From the NCBI RefSeq assembly GCF_014699115.1, contig NZ_JACXAD010000024.1, forward strand, positions 23,426 to 87,425: DNA of 64,000 bases, written 5' to 3'. A model generated the notes under the pieces. The model had not been told where the DNA came from, made no database searches, and was given only the letters and a program-made list of their open reading frames with translations. Below, piece after piece: positions 9,124-18,049 of the stretch. The translations under genes were made by a program, and so were the position numbers. The DNA is from Hymenobacter montanus. Its GTDB lineage: Bacteria > Bacteroidota > Bacteroidia > Cytophagales > Hymenobacteraceae. How positions within the stretch are numbered: the stretch's first letter is position 1; every line of letters begins with the position of its first letter.

Positions 9124-11562
9124 CTAGCGCCGAATAACCGCCCCCGCCTGCTTCTCAAATTGCCCAATCAGCCGCTGCATCACCTGGTCGATAGCCTGCT
9201 CGCTGAGCGTCTGATCGAAGTCTTGCAAGGTGAAGCTCACCGAGTAGGACTTCTTACCCGCGCCGAGGTTTTCACCAGCGTACACGTCGAATACATTGAC
9301 GCTCTGCAACAGCTTCTTCTCAGCGCGCTGCGCAATCTGGCGCAGCTGGTCGAAGGTCACGCCAGCATCCACCACCAGGCTCAAGTCGCGGCGCACCTCC
9401 GGGAAACGGGGCAGCTCGCGCGCCACCAGCACGGGCTTGTATTTGCGCGACAGCGCATCCCAATCCAGCTCGGCGTACCACACGGGCTGGGTCACGTCGA
9501 GCCGCTTCAGCACCGAGGCTGCCACGGCGCCGAGCTGCGCCACGGGCTGGTTGTGCACCAGCAGCGTGAGGCCGCCGGCCAGGTAGGGGTGCTGCACCGG
9601 TTGCGAGGCCGCGCCGCCAAAGCCCAGGGCCGCTAGCACTTGCTGCACCGCCCCGGCCAAGTGGTGGAAGGTGGCTTTCTCCGATTTGTGCTGCCAGGTT
9701 TCGGCGGTGGCGTGGCCGGTCCAGTAAAGCACCAGCTTATTCTGCTCCAGGTATTTGCCCGCGGCCGTTTGCTGGTAAGCTTTGCCGAACTCGTACAGCT
9801 TCAGATCCCGCTGGCGGCGGTTGAGGTTGTGGCGAATGATTTCCAGCCCGGAGTGCAGCGGCGTGGGCCGCAGGACATTCAGCTCAACGCTATTGTAATT
9901 GAGAATGCGTACCGGCGACTCATTCGCGCCGTTTTCTGACTCAAAGTACTGCGAATTGGTCAGCGAGTTGGTCAGAATCTCCGAGAAGCCCTGCCCACTC
10001 AGCAGGCTGGCAATTTTCACCCGCGTCACTTCGGGGTCGGGGTTCGGGAACCGCGCCAGGAACGAAGCCGAATTATGGGGCCGCAGCGCCACGTTGTTGT
10101 AGCCGTAAATCCGCAGAATTTCCTCAATGATGTCGGCTTCCCGGGTGACATCCACCTTGTGGGGCGGCACCGAGAGCGTCCAGGTATCCTGGTCGCCGGC
10201 ATCCGGGTTTTCCTGGGTAATAACGATTTCCAGGTCGCTCAGAATCTGGCGAATGCGCTCGGGTGCGATGTGCTGGCCCACCAGCCGCTCCACGCGGGGC
10301 AGGCGCAGGCGCACGGTGGCGGGGAGCACCGGCGTAGGGTACTCATCCACGACGGGCGCGGCCACGGTGGCGCCGGCTACTTCCTGCAGCAGCAGAGCCG
10401 CCCGTTGCAGGGCCATCGGCACCATGTTGGGGTCGGTGCCGCGCTCGAAGCGAAACGAAGCGTCGGTCTTCAAACCATGCACCTGTGACATACGTCGTAC
10501 CACTGCCGGATGGAAGTATGCGCTTTCTAAAAATACTCGGGTGGTACTTTCGCTTACGCCTGAATTCTTGCCTCCAAAGACGCCAGCTAATGCCATTGGA
10601 TATCCTTCGGCGTCAGCAATGACTAAATCCTCAGCCGTAAGATTGCGCACCACTCCATCCAGTGTTGCAAACTGATTTAAAAAGCCAGTTGCGCGCTTCA
10701 CCCGAACCTGACCGCCGTCAATCTGGTCGGCGTCGAAGGCGTGCATGGGCTGGCCCAGCTCGTGCAGCACGAAGTTGGTTACGTCGACCACGTTGTTGAT
10801 GGGGGCGAGGCCAATGCTGCGCAGGCGGCGCTGCAGCCACTCGGGCGACGGGCCAACATGTACGTTGTCGAGCAGCAGGCCGGCGTAGCGCGGGCAGGCG
10901 GCGGGGTCCTCAATCGTCACGGTAATGTTCGACTCCGCCGCGGCCGGCGTCCGGAAGCCGCTCACGTCGGGCAGGTGGCAGGGCTGGCGCAGCAGGGCGC
11001 GCAGCTCGCGGGCCACCCCGTAGTGCGAGGCCGCGTCGGCCCGGTTGGGGGTGAGGCCGATTTCGAACACCGTATCCGAGCGCAGGCCAAAATAGTCGGC
11101 GGCGGGCGTGCCGTTCGGCAGCTCGGTTTCCAGCACCAGGATGCCCGCGTGCGAGGTGCCCAGCCCGATTTCGTCCTCGGCGCAAATCATGCCTTCGGAA
11201 GCGGCGCCGCGGATTTTGCTTTTCTTGATTTTGAACGGCTCGCCCTCGGTCGGGTAGAGCGTCGCTCCTTCCAGGGCTACCACCACCCGCTGGCCCGCGG
11301 CCACGTTGGGGGCCCCGCACACAATTTGGCGCGGGGTGCCGTCGCCCACGTCCACGGTAGTCAGGCTGAGTTTGTCGGCATCGGGGTGGCGCTCGCAGGT
11401 GAGTACGGTGCCCAGCACCACCCCGCGCAGGCCCCCCGGAATGCTCTCCAGCTCCTCCTGGCTTTCTACCTCCAGGCCCGACCCGGTGAGCAGGGCGCCA
11501 ATTTCGGCGGCGGTTTTATCAGTCGGAATGAGGGTTTTAAGCCAGGCTAAGGAAATGCGCAT
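9124..11562 (-). CDS. pheT: Phenylalanyl-tRNA synthetase beta subunit
   Basis: 812 residues from ATG 11562 (MRISLAWLKTLI). Charges tRNA-Phe as part of the alpha2-beta2 enzyme. Domains in order: N-terminal domain and EMAP-type tRNA-binding OB fold (about 40-155), B3/B4 editing domain (about 215-390), B5 domain, catalytic-like core, and C-terminal anticodon-binding FDX-ACB domain (about 715-810, beginning ELPRFPEVRRDLSLVVD). This is full length for the family. pheS is not next to it. An upstream in-frame ATG at 11616 overlaps the putative -7 promoter box and adds only a Pro-rich stretch, so it is rejected. Confidence 0.97.
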   Translation of the reverse strand: MRISLAWLKTLIPTDKTAAEIGALLTGSGLEVESQEELESIPGGLRGVVLGTVLTCERHPDADKLSLTTVDVGDGTPRQIVCGAPNVAAGQRVVVALEGATLYPTEGEPFKIKKSKIRGAASEGMICAEDEIGLGTSHAGILVLETELPNGTPAADYFGLRSDTVFEIGLTPNRADAASHYGVARELRALLRQPCHLPDVSGFRTPAAAESNITVTIEDPAACPRYAGLLLDNVHVGPSPEWLQRRLRSIGLAPINNVVDVTNFVLHELGQPMHAFDADQIDGGQVRVKRATGFLNQFATLDGVVRNLTAEDLVIADAEGYPMALAGVFGGKNSGVSESTTRVFLESAYFHPAVVRRMSQVHGLKTDASFRFERGTDPNMVPMALQRAALLLQEVAGATVAAPVVDEYPTPVLPATVRLRLPRVERLVGQHIAPERIRQILSDLEIVITQENPDAGDQDTWTLSVPPHKVDVTREADIIEEILRIYGYNNVALRPHNSASFLARFPNPDPEVTRVKIASLLSGQGFSEILTNSLTNSQYFESENGANESPVRILNYNSVELNVLRPTPLHSGLEIIRHNLNRRQRDLKLYEFGKAYQQTAAGKYLEQNKLVLYWTGHATAETWQHKSEKATFHHLAGAVQQVLAALGFGGAASQPVQHPYLAGGLTLLVHNQPVAQLGAVAASVLKRLDVTQPVWYAELDWDALSRKYKPVLVARELPRFPEVRRDLSLVVDAGVTFDQLRQIAQRAEKKLLQSVNVFDVYAGENLGAGKKSYSVSFTLQDFDQTLSEQAIDQVMQRLIGQFEKQAGAVIRR

Positions 11563-11875
11563 CGGGAAGGGTGGTTGAGTATTGAAGGGGTCACCAGGAC
11601 CAGCCAACCACCACAAAGGTACGGCGGGCGCGGAATGACCTGACGGCGACTAATGGCTTGGATATTTTTGGCGATGCTGTGTACAAACCTGATTCTGCTA
11701 GGCGTCGTGGAGCAGGACGTTTCATCCAAGCTCAACTGCTGGCCCTTCATGGCAAGCTCCTCCTAAGGCCAGTTGGCAAAGGCTGCGCACCCAGTGGCCG
11801 CTCATAATCAAACACTTGGTTGAATACCCAACAATGCCATTAGCACCGCAGGGTTTGAACCGATGAACAGCGCCC
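11563..11875. other. Intergenic, promoter of pheT, no gene seen
   Basis: Apart from the pheT promoter candidate nothing convincing was found. The short minus-strand frame at 11547-11750 has no motifs. No tRNA cloverleaf was recognised. Confidence 0.4.
11614..11621 (-). promoter_or_regulatory. Candidate -7 element of pheT
   Basis: The minus strand reads TACCTTTG, matching the Bacteroidota consensus TAnnTTTG, about 52 nt before the pheT ATG. No TTTG is present at the usual -33 distance, so support is partial. Confidence 0.45.
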
Positions 11876-12487
11876 CTATTCGTGAAAGGCTTTCTCCCCC
11901 GCCGGAATGGCGACTTGCAGCCGGTTTTCAGCCGGTGGTACCGGGCAGCTGTACTCGTTGTTGTAAGCGCAATACGGGTTGTAAGCCTGGTTGAAATCCA
12001 ACTGCAGGGTTGTAGCGTCGGCCTTGGGCAGGGGCACGTCGAGGTAGCGGCCGCCGCCGTAGGTTTCGTGGCCGTTGGTGAGGTCGGTGAACGGAACGAA
12101 GAGCGTAGAATCGGTGCCGGTGGCCTTTACATAGAGACGTAGCTGCTGCGGCTGATGGTCGACCTCAAACGTAGCCAGGCCCCAGTTGAGGTACTTCTCC
12201 TGCCGGTTGTCGCTCATCTGAATCAGCGTGGTATCGGGGTGAGCGTGACGGGCAATGCGGCCCTCCAGCACGAAGGCTGAAGCGGGAGAATAGTACTTCA
12301 GGCTGTCGAATTGAGCCTTTTGGGGCGGAGCAAGGGGCGAATCTGGAGACTGGCGGAAGGCCCGGTTTTTTTCCGTCCGAGCCTTTTGCAACTGCCGGGC
12401 ATACGCGCTGCCATCGGGCTTTAAGTCACTTATGGAGTAGAAGATAATGCCGAGCAGGGCCGCGGCAATCAATAGGTTTTTCAGCAC
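11876..12487 (-). CDS. DUF1684 family protein
   Basis: 203 residues with one N-terminal membrane helix or uncleaved signal (LLIAAALLGIIFYSI). The C-terminal half has the hallmark DUF1684 blocks: FTDLTNGHETYGGGRYLD, then LDFNQAYNPYCAYN, YSCPVPPAENRL and AIPAGEKAF. The family is widespread in Bacteroidota and has no established biochemical role that I know of. Monocistronic by its surroundings. Confidence 0.9.
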   Translation of the reverse strand: MLKNLLIAAALLGIIFYSISDLKPDGSAYARQLQKARTEKNRAFRQSPDSPLAPPQKAQFDSLKYYSPASAFVLEGRIARHAHPDTTLIQMSDNRQEKYLNWGLATFEVDHQPQQLRLYVKATGTDSTLFVPFTDLTNGHETYGGGRYLDVPLPKADATTLQLDFNQAYNPYCAYNNEYSCPVPPAENRLQVAIPAGEKAFHE

Positions 12488-12833
12488 GGCTGGTGGTGGT
12501 GCGGCAAGGGGCCAACGAAGAGAAGTACAAGCGCAAGATACTAACCACCCAGGCAGCCCAGCGACTGGCCGGGCGGGGGTGGAAATACTACCGGTGTGCC
12601 CCTGGTAATCCTGAATATTTTGTGTTGAACCAAGTCATGGCGTCGTTGGTCATAGTCTTAAGGTTGTTGGTCCTAATGCGCTATACATTCTGATAATAAT
12701 GTGGTTCTATGAGAATAGATTTGTAGCAGTTCCCAGTGGCCGCCGGGTTTTCTTCATCACTTTTCCGCTTTCTATCACGCCCTTCCTACCCAAGCGTAGC
12801 GGATCCTTACCACCATATTTTACGTCCTGATAC
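12488..12833. other. Intergenic between divergent genes
   Basis: Divergent promoter region of the DUF1684 gene and the lipoprotein gene. The plus-strand frame at 12493-12693 has no start context or motif. No clear TAnnTTTG box was found. Confidence 0.4.
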
Positions 12834-13463
12834 ATGAAGAACTTTTCCCTGAAGTCTGTCCTCTCTCTATTCACATTCATTGCCGTGCTGTCGGGCTGCT
12901 CCAAGAAGGACGTGGCCCCGCAGCAGCCCGAAGCTGCGGTGACCACCCAGGATGCCGTTGTCACGAGCTACATGGTGAAAGGCTACCTGTTTGTCCGGCT
13001 GCCCGGGCCGTTCAATCTGGGGCACACCGGTGTAGGATACGAAGTACGCGAGATGAGCGGCACCAAAGTATCGCGCACCTACACCTACTGCGGCGGCGTG
13101 GAAGGCTATGCCAGCCTGCCTGTCATCCCGAGAGGGGTGAATAACGGTGGCTGGAACCAATTCGGCTATACCAACAACGCGACCATGCTGAGAACCATGC
13201 GTGCGCCGTACGGCTACACCGCCTACAAGTTTGAAAGGGCCTTCCGCACCGTTACGCTGGCCCAGATTCACCGCGCCGAGGGCATTATTAATGGCTTCGC
13301 TGCCCGGGGCTATAACGTGAGTGGCAACAATTGCATGAACGCCTCTTATGAAGTTCTCCAAGCTCTTGGTGCTCCCGGCATGGCCTGGCCCCTCACTAAC
13401 TGGGCGCCCAAAGACCAGTACAGCCGAACCGTAAACGGTTGGTCGGGCTCGAACAGCCTGTAA
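12834..13463 (+). CDS. Lipoprotein with permuted papain-like (NlpC/P60-type) fold, putative
   Basis: 209 residues. Residues 1-22 are a lipoprotein signal with lipobox LSGC22. The mature part has H64 in NLGHTGVGYEV and C167 in GNNCMNASYEVLQALG. A His block before a late N-x-Cys helix start is the order seen in circularly permuted papain-fold hydrolases and acyltransferases (LRAT, YiiX and PPPDE type). The Cys would be the nucleophile and the His its partner. Function is inferred from this pattern only; a peptidoglycan or lipid substrate is possible. A perfect terminator hairpin follows. Confidence is high for the gene and moderate for the fold. Confidence 0.82.
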   Translation: MKNFSLKSVLSLFTFIAVLSGCSKKDVAPQQPEAAVTTQDAVVTSYMVKGYLFVRLPGPFNLGHTGVGYEVREMSGTKVSRTYTYCGGVEGYASLPVIPRGVNNGGWNQFGYTNNATMLRTMRAPYGYTAYKFERAFRTVTLAQIHRAEGIINGFAARGYNVSGNNCMNASYEVLQALGAPGMAWPLTNWAPKDQYSRTVNGWSGSNSL

Positions 13464-13513
13464 CAAGCACGAAGTTGATTTCATCAAGTCGGCTCCGGCC
13501 GGAAATCATGTAA

Positions 13514-13549
13514 CCAAAGGGCCCGTCGCCACCGCGACGGGCCCTTTGG
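13514..13549 (+). terminator. Perfect 16-bp stem terminator, possibly bidirectional
   Basis: Arms 13514-13529 and 13534-13549 (CCAAAGGGCCCGTCGC and its exact complement) with a 4-nt loop. It lies between the convergent lipoprotein gene and radC, so it may serve both. The T-tract is poor. Confidence 0.7.
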
Positions 13550-13634
13550 CATTTCACTGAGTTCAGGGGCCACGCGGCACGGTCTTCCGTTTACCCACCC
13601 CGATTGTTTACCCACCCGGGCTTCCTGGTGCCAT

Positions 13635-13670
13635 ACTTACAGGACTCCCTCGACTTACAGGACTCCCTCG
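13635..13670. repeat. Exact 18-bp tandem duplication at the radC stop codon
   Basis: ACTTACAGGACTCCCTCG occurs twice back to back (13635-13652 and 13653-13670). The first copy in radC reading direction encodes the last residues and the stop; the second lies just after the stop. Because the stop comes in the first copy, the protein end is unchanged. Confidence 0.9.
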
Positions 13671-14401
13671 TCGGCAAAGCTGTAGTAGCCTTGGTCGGTA
13701 TAAATCAGGTGGTCAAGAATCGGGAGGTCCAGGAAGCTGCCGGCTTCTTTCAATTTCCTGGTCAGCTGTGCGTCGGCGGCGCTGGGGTTACGGTTGCCGC
13801 TGGGGTGGTTGTGCACCAGAATAATGCTGCTGGCCAGCTGCTCCAGCGCTTCTTTGAAGATGAGCTTAGGGTCGGCCACGGTACCGGCCACGCCGCCGCG
13901 GCTAACGGCCGTTTTGCGCATCACCACGTTGGCCCGGTTCAGCAGAATCACCCAGAACTCCTCGTGCGGGAGGTCCATCAGGTTGGGCCGAATCAAGTTG
14001 TAGATGTCGCGCGAGCAGGTGATAATGGTGCGCGGGACCGCGTCGGCTTCCTTACGGCGGCGGCCCAGCTCCAGAGCGGCCACAATGGTTATGGCTTTGG
14101 CTTCGCCGATGCCCGGGTGGCGGCAGAGCTGCTTCACGCTTTCGCGGGCCAGGGCATTGAGGTCGTTGCCCACGCCCTGCAGCATGAGCTTGGCCACGTC
14201 GACGGCCGAAAGCTTCACCGTGCCGGACCCGAGCAGGATGGCAATGAGCTCGGCGTCGGTGAGGGTAGCGCGGCCGTTGGCCAGGAGCTTTTCACGGGGC
14301 CGGTCGGCCTCGGCCCAGCTCTTGATGCCCAGCGCGCCCGACGAGGCATCGGGTGGCGTCGGACGCGTATCCGGGAGGGCCAGGTAGTCAGCAGATTCCA
14401 T
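13655..14401 (-). CDS. radC: RadC family protein (UPF0758)
   Basis: 248 residues. N-terminal helix-hairpin-helix region (about 35-110, with GIGEAKA), then a JAB/MPN metalloprotease-like domain with H197-x-H199-PSG and D210 (HNHPSG...PSxxD), the RadC signature. The family was once linked to DNA repair, but that role is not established in most bacteria; the domain predicts a zinc hydrolase. Start ATG at 14401. It is convergent with the upstream lipoprotein gene and divergent from the phosphoesterase gene. Confidence 0.93.
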   Translation of the reverse strand: MESADYLALPDTRPTPPDASSGALGIKSWAEADRPREKLLANGRATLTDAELIAILLGSGTVKLSAVDVAKLMLQGVGNDLNALARESVKQLCRHPGIGEAKAITIVAALELGRRRKEADAVPRTIITCSRDIYNLIRPNLMDLPHEEFWVILLNRANVVMRKTAVSRGGVAGTVADPKLIFKEALEQLASSIILVHNHPSGNRNPSAADAQLTRKLKEAGSFLDLPILDHLIYTDQGYYSFADEGVL

Positions 14402-14527
14402 GCGGAGCGGAGTGGGTAGAAGGCAAATTATTGCTTAAATGTAAAGCAAAAGTGGGCCGGGTGCGTTTAAACCCCAAGCCCGCCGCGGCGTTATGCTACG
14501 GCAGCCTCGTTGGCTTTACTTCTGATT

Positions 14528-15763
14528 ATGCGAAATCCACTAGGATGGTTGTTCCTGACCCTTATTGTCTTGGCCGAATGGTATGGGTATCAAGCCATGC
14601 GCACGCTGGTTCAGCCCCTGTCCTTAAATGCCCGGCGGGGCAGCGCGGCCGCTTACTGGCTGCTCACGCTGGGCCTGTGGGGCCTGGCTTTCTGGGCCGG
14701 CTGGACCCGCCAATCGGGCAACACGTCACTTAAGAGCTACCTGATGGCCCTGCCCTTGCTGCTGCTGGGGGCCAAGCTGATTATTTTGATTCCGCTGCTG
14801 CTGGAAGACCTTACCCGGCTGGCCCGCTGGGCCGTGGGTTCGGCCACGCGGCCCCCCGGGATGGAAGCCGAAGCTATTCCGCGCAGCGAATTCCTGGCCA
14901 AGCTGGCCGTGGGCCTGGGCGCCATTCCCTTCTTCGCCTTGTTGTGGGGGATGATAAAGGGCGCGACCGACTACCAGGTGCGCCGCGTAACCCTGCGCTA
15001 CCCCAATCTGCCACCGGCCTTCGACGGCTTCAAAGTCATCCAGATATCCGATTTGCACACCGGCAGCTTCAGCTCGATCGAGCCGCTGAAGCGGGCCGTG
15101 GCTCTGATTAACCAGCAGCAGGCCGACCTCGTGCTGATGACCGGTGACCTGGTAAACAACCGGGCCACCGAAGTTGAGCCCCACATTCCGGTCCTGCAAC
15201 AGATTAAATCCGATCTGCCCATTTTCTCCAGCCTCGGCAACCACGATTACGGCGACTATGTGCAGTGGGAGAGCCGGGCCCACAAGCGCGAGAACCTGGA
15301 GCGCCTGATGCGCAACCACGCCAAAATAGGCTGGACGCTGCTGAACGACACCAGCCACACCATCACGCGCGGCGACGACAAAATCGCCATTCTCGGCGTG
15401 CAAAACTGGAGCAGCCACGCCAACTTCCCCAAACACGGCAACCTGGCCCGGGCCCACGCCGCCAGCGGCGACGCTCCGTTCAAAATCCTGCTCTCCCACG
15501 ACCCCTCGCACTGGGAAGCCCAGGTGCTCAACTACCCGGACATCGACCTGACGCTAAGCGGCCACACCCACGGCATGCAGTTCGGCGTGAACTTGCCGAG
15601 CCTAAAGTGGAGCCCGGTGGAGTACGTCTACAAGCAGTGGGCCGGCCTGTACGAGCAAGGCCGCCAGCGGCTGTACGTCAACGTGGGGCTGGGCTACCTG
15701 GGCTATCCCGGCCGGGTGGGCTTCCTGCCGGAAATCACGCTGTTTGAACTGCGGCGCGCTTAG
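14528..15763 (+). CDS. Membrane-anchored metallophosphoesterase
   Basis: 411 residues from ATG 14528. The frame extends upstream to TTG 14510, but MRNPLGWLFL is the natural start. Four membrane helices occupy roughly the first 165 residues. The calcineurin-like domain then shows all metal-binding blocks: QISDLHTGS, MTGDLVNNR, SLGNHDYGDY, LLSHDP and SGHTHGMQFG. It resembles the YkuE/YaeI branch, members of which hydrolyse UDP-diacylglucosamine or related phosphoesters at the membrane. The active site is expected on the side reached after the fourth helix. Substrate unknown. Confidence 0.9.
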   Translation: MRNPLGWLFLTLIVLAEWYGYQAMRTLVQPLSLNARRGSAAAYWLLTLGLWGLAFWAGWTRQSGNTSLKSYLMALPLLLLGAKLIILIPLLLEDLTRLARWAVGSATRPPGMEAEAIPRSEFLAKLAVGLGAIPFFALLWGMIKGATDYQVRRVTLRYPNLPPAFDGFKVIQISDLHTGSFSSIEPLKRAVALINQQQADLVLMTGDLVNNRATEVEPHIPVLQQIKSDLPIFSSLGNHDYGDYVQWESRAHKRENLERLMRNHAKIGWTLLNDTSHTITRGDDKIAILGVQNWSSHANFPKHGNLARAHAASGDAPFKILLSHDPSHWEAQVLNYPDIDLTLSGHTHGMQFGVNLPSLKWSPVEYVYKQWAGLYEQGRQRLYVNVGLGYLGYPGRVGFLPEITLFELRRA

Positions 15764-16100
15764 CAGCGGCTAGCGTTAGCTTGCCATAACCAACTACCTC
15801 AAAGCCACGAGAGGGAGTGGTCTTTTCGCTTAGCAGGAAGGCCTTTGCCCTTTATTGACAATGAATTACGGCGGTTGGTACTCGGCTTGCCCTGACGCGC
15901 TTCCTTCGGCTGGCTGCCTCTCTAAAGGCTTCGCGCCTCAAGCGAGCTGAGGGCCAGCCCCGGAGGTGGCACGCCTCTGAAGGCAAAGAAATAGCCGCCA
16001 AACAGGAGCAAGAAAACGCTAAGTGAAAACCGGGAAAACCACTGGTACCAAAACAAAAAAACGGGGGTTTGGTCGGTGTAATCGGCCGAACCATCGGCGG

Positions 16101-16134
16101 AAAGCCCGCGCCTGCAACGGCGCGGGCTTTTTTT
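16101..16134 (+). terminator. Strong rho-independent terminator upstream of 16206 gene
   Basis: 12-bp stem AAAGCCCGCGCC (16101-16112) with GGCGCGGGCTTT (16119-16130), 6-nt loop, then a run of T. It lies 338 nt after the phosphoesterase stop and 72 nt before the next ATG, so it either ends that transcript or acts as an attenuator for the following gene. Confidence 0.85.
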
Positions 16135-16205
16135 GGCTCATTGGGTTGCTTCTTTGTAGTCGCGTTTCGTGCGGTGATCAGATGTTTTTTGGTGTAGAGT
16201 ATTGT

Positions 16206-16877
16206 ATGCGTGTTAGTTGGCTAGCATTAAGCCGGGGGCTGAGCATGCTGGCGGCGTTGTGGCTGCTGGCGGGAGGCGCACAAGCCCAGGCGCCGTCGGT
16301 GCGCGTGAGCGGCAGCGTCTCGGAGGCCAGAACGCAGCTGCCCATTCCGGGCGCCACGGTTCGGGTGCAGCGCACCCGGCGCGGCGTGGCCACCAGCACC
16401 ACCGGCGAGTTTGCCGTTGATGCCCAGCCCACCGACACCATCCTGTTTCGGGCCCTCGGCTACAAGGAACAGCAACTCCGCCTGGGAGGCATGGGCTTAT
16501 CGCAACTGGTGGTTCGCATTCAGCTGGTGCGCGACAGCGTGCGGCTGGGCGAAGTGCAGGTTACCGCCGACCGGCCCGACCGGGCCATCATCAACCGGGC
16601 CCTGCGCAATATCAAGCGGCCCGCTCCGCCGGTGGTGAGTGGAGTCAAGCGTCCACCTAAGCCCCAGCCGCTGTTTGCCGTCGACTCCACCGCGCCCCGG
16701 GCCCCGGTGCCCACCATTGAAAGCCCGGTGAGCCTGATCTACGATCAGTTTTCGCGCGCCGGCAAGCAGCGCCGTAAGATGGAGCAGATTGAAAGCCAGC
16801 AAAAGGCCGAGAAGGCCCGCAAGGCCCGTGCCGAATACAATAAGTCGTTCAAGGATAACCGCGGCTACGAGCCGTAG
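16206..16877 (+). CDS. Exported carboxypeptidase-regulatory-like domain protein
   Basis: 223 residues from ATG 16206 with signal peptide ending GGAQAQA. The frame runs further upstream through the terminator at 16101, so the longer form is rejected. Residues of about 30-115 match the CarboxypepD_reg-like beta-sandwich: VSGSVSEARTQLPIPGATV, GEFAVDA, LFRALGYKEQQ. This domain is common at the N-terminus of Bacteroidota surface proteins and TonB receptors. Here it is followed only by a Pro-rich linker and a Lys/Arg/Gln-rich C-terminal helix (about 180-223). No enzymatic domain is present. Role unknown. Confidence 0.85.
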   Translation: MRVSWLALSRGLSMLAALWLLAGGAQAQAPSVRVSGSVSEARTQLPIPGATVRVQRTRRGVATSTTGEFAVDAQPTDTILFRALGYKEQQLRLGGMGLSQLVVRIQLVRDSVRLGEVQVTADRPDRAIINRALRNIKRPAPPVVSGVKRPPKPQPLFAVDSTAPRAPVPTIESPVSLIYDQFSRAGKQRRKMEQIESQQKAEKARKARAEYNKSFKDNRGYEP

Positions 16878-16879
16878 AG

Positions 16880-16911
16880 GGCGCCGGGCCCGGCCGGATT
16901 CGCCCGGCGCC
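16880..16911 (+). terminator. GC-rich hairpin after the 16206 gene
   Basis: 10-bp stem GGCGCCGGGC (16880-16889) with GCCCGGCGCC (16902-16911) immediately after the stop codon. No T-tract, so termination is likely but not certain. Confidence 0.5.
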
Positions 16912-16959
16912 TCCTACGGCCCGGATAACTGAGGGCTGCGCTTTCCCGTAAGTTCAGGT

Positions 16960-17961
16960 ATGAAAATCGGTTATCCCTGCGTGAATGAGGCCATGGATTG
17001 CAGTGCCGCCAATACCTTCCGGCTGGCATCGTACTCGGAAGAGCGGCTGGTGGCGGCCGTAGCGGCTAACCTGACCTGCCTGCGCCGGATGCTGGAATGG
17101 AACGTGGCCCAGGGCCTGCTGTTCTTTCGGATGGGCTCGGGCATCGTGCCTTTTGGCTCGCATGAAATTAACACCTTTCCCTGGCAAAAGCACTTCGCGG
17201 CCGAGTTTCGCGCAATTGGCGACTACATCAGGGCCAACGACCTGCGGGTAAGCTTCCACCCCGACCAGTTTGTGGTCCTGAATTCACCCAGCCCGGACAT
17301 TGTCAGGCGCAGCATTGAGGAGCTTATCTACCAGGGCTCGATGCTGGATCTGATGGGCCTCGACGGCACGGCCAAGCTCCAGATTCACGTGGGGGGGCTG
17401 TACGGCGACCGAGAGCTGGCCCTCAGCCGGTTTGCCGCGGTCCACGCCACGCTGCCCGAAGCCGTGAAAGCCCGGGTGGTGGTGGAAAACGACGACCGGC
17501 TGTTCTCGCTGCGCGACTGCCTGCACCTGCACGAGCTAACGGGCGTGCCCATCCTCTTCGACAACTTCCACCACGAGTGCCTGAACCACGACGAGCCCAT
17601 GCCCGAGGCCCTGCGCCTGGCCGCCGCTACCTGGCACCCCGCCCGCGACGGCGTACCAATGATGGACTACAGCTCGCAGGCCGTGGGCGAGCGTAAGGGC
17701 AAGCACACCGGCGACCTGGTCGACGACTTATTCCGGGGGTTCCTCACGGAGCTACGCGGGCTGGACATGGACCTGATGCTGGAAATCAAAAACAAGGAAG
17801 CCAGCGCCCTGCGTGCCGTGGCCATTCTGCGGGAGCTGGGCCTGAGCGCCCCCGCACCCAACGTACCCAGCCCGCCGCTCACCCTGCCGCCCGACCCCAA
17901 GGCCCCGGCCAAAGCCAGGCGCGGCAAAAAAGAGGCAGCAGCGAAAATGGAGGAGTCGTAA
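16960..17961 (+). CDS. uvsE: UV damage endonuclease UvsE/UVDE
   Basis: 333 residues. It cuts DNA 5' to cyclobutane dimers and 6-4 photoproducts, starting a photolyase-independent repair path. It is a TIM-barrel enzyme with family blocks MKIGYPC, CLRRMLEWN, LFFRMGSGIVPFGSH, VSFHPDQFVVLNSP, LQIHVGG, VVENDD, LFDNFHHE and a late LEIKNKEASAL. Metal-binding His, Glu and Asp residues are in place. The last 40 residues are a Pro/Ala/Lys extension not needed for the fold. Start ATG 16960. It stands alone ahead of two small genes. Confidence 0.95.
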   Translation: MKIGYPCVNEAMDCSAANTFRLASYSEERLVAAVAANLTCLRRMLEWNVAQGLLFFRMGSGIVPFGSHEINTFPWQKHFAAEFRAIGDYIRANDLRVSFHPDQFVVLNSPSPDIVRRSIEELIYQGSMLDLMGLDGTAKLQIHVGGLYGDRELALSRFAAVHATLPEAVKARVVVENDDRLFSLRDCLHLHELTGVPILFDNFHHECLNHDEPMPEALRLAAATWHPARDGVPMMDYSSQAVGERKGKHTGDLVDDLFRGFLTELRGLDMDLMLEIKNKEASALRAVAILRELGLSAPAPNVPSPPLTLPPDPKAPAKARRGKKEAAAKMEES

Positions 17962-18049
17962 GCGCTCCCGCATTTCCGGGCCCGGGCCCATGGCCGGTTA
18001 TTGCCTGGCTGTCCCACTACCGTTTATTTCCTCACTATCTTATCAGCCA

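Noticed and set aside
12493..12693. 66-residue plus-strand frame upstream of the lipoprotein gene
   Set aside because: No homology signal, composition or start context; lies in a divergent promoter region.
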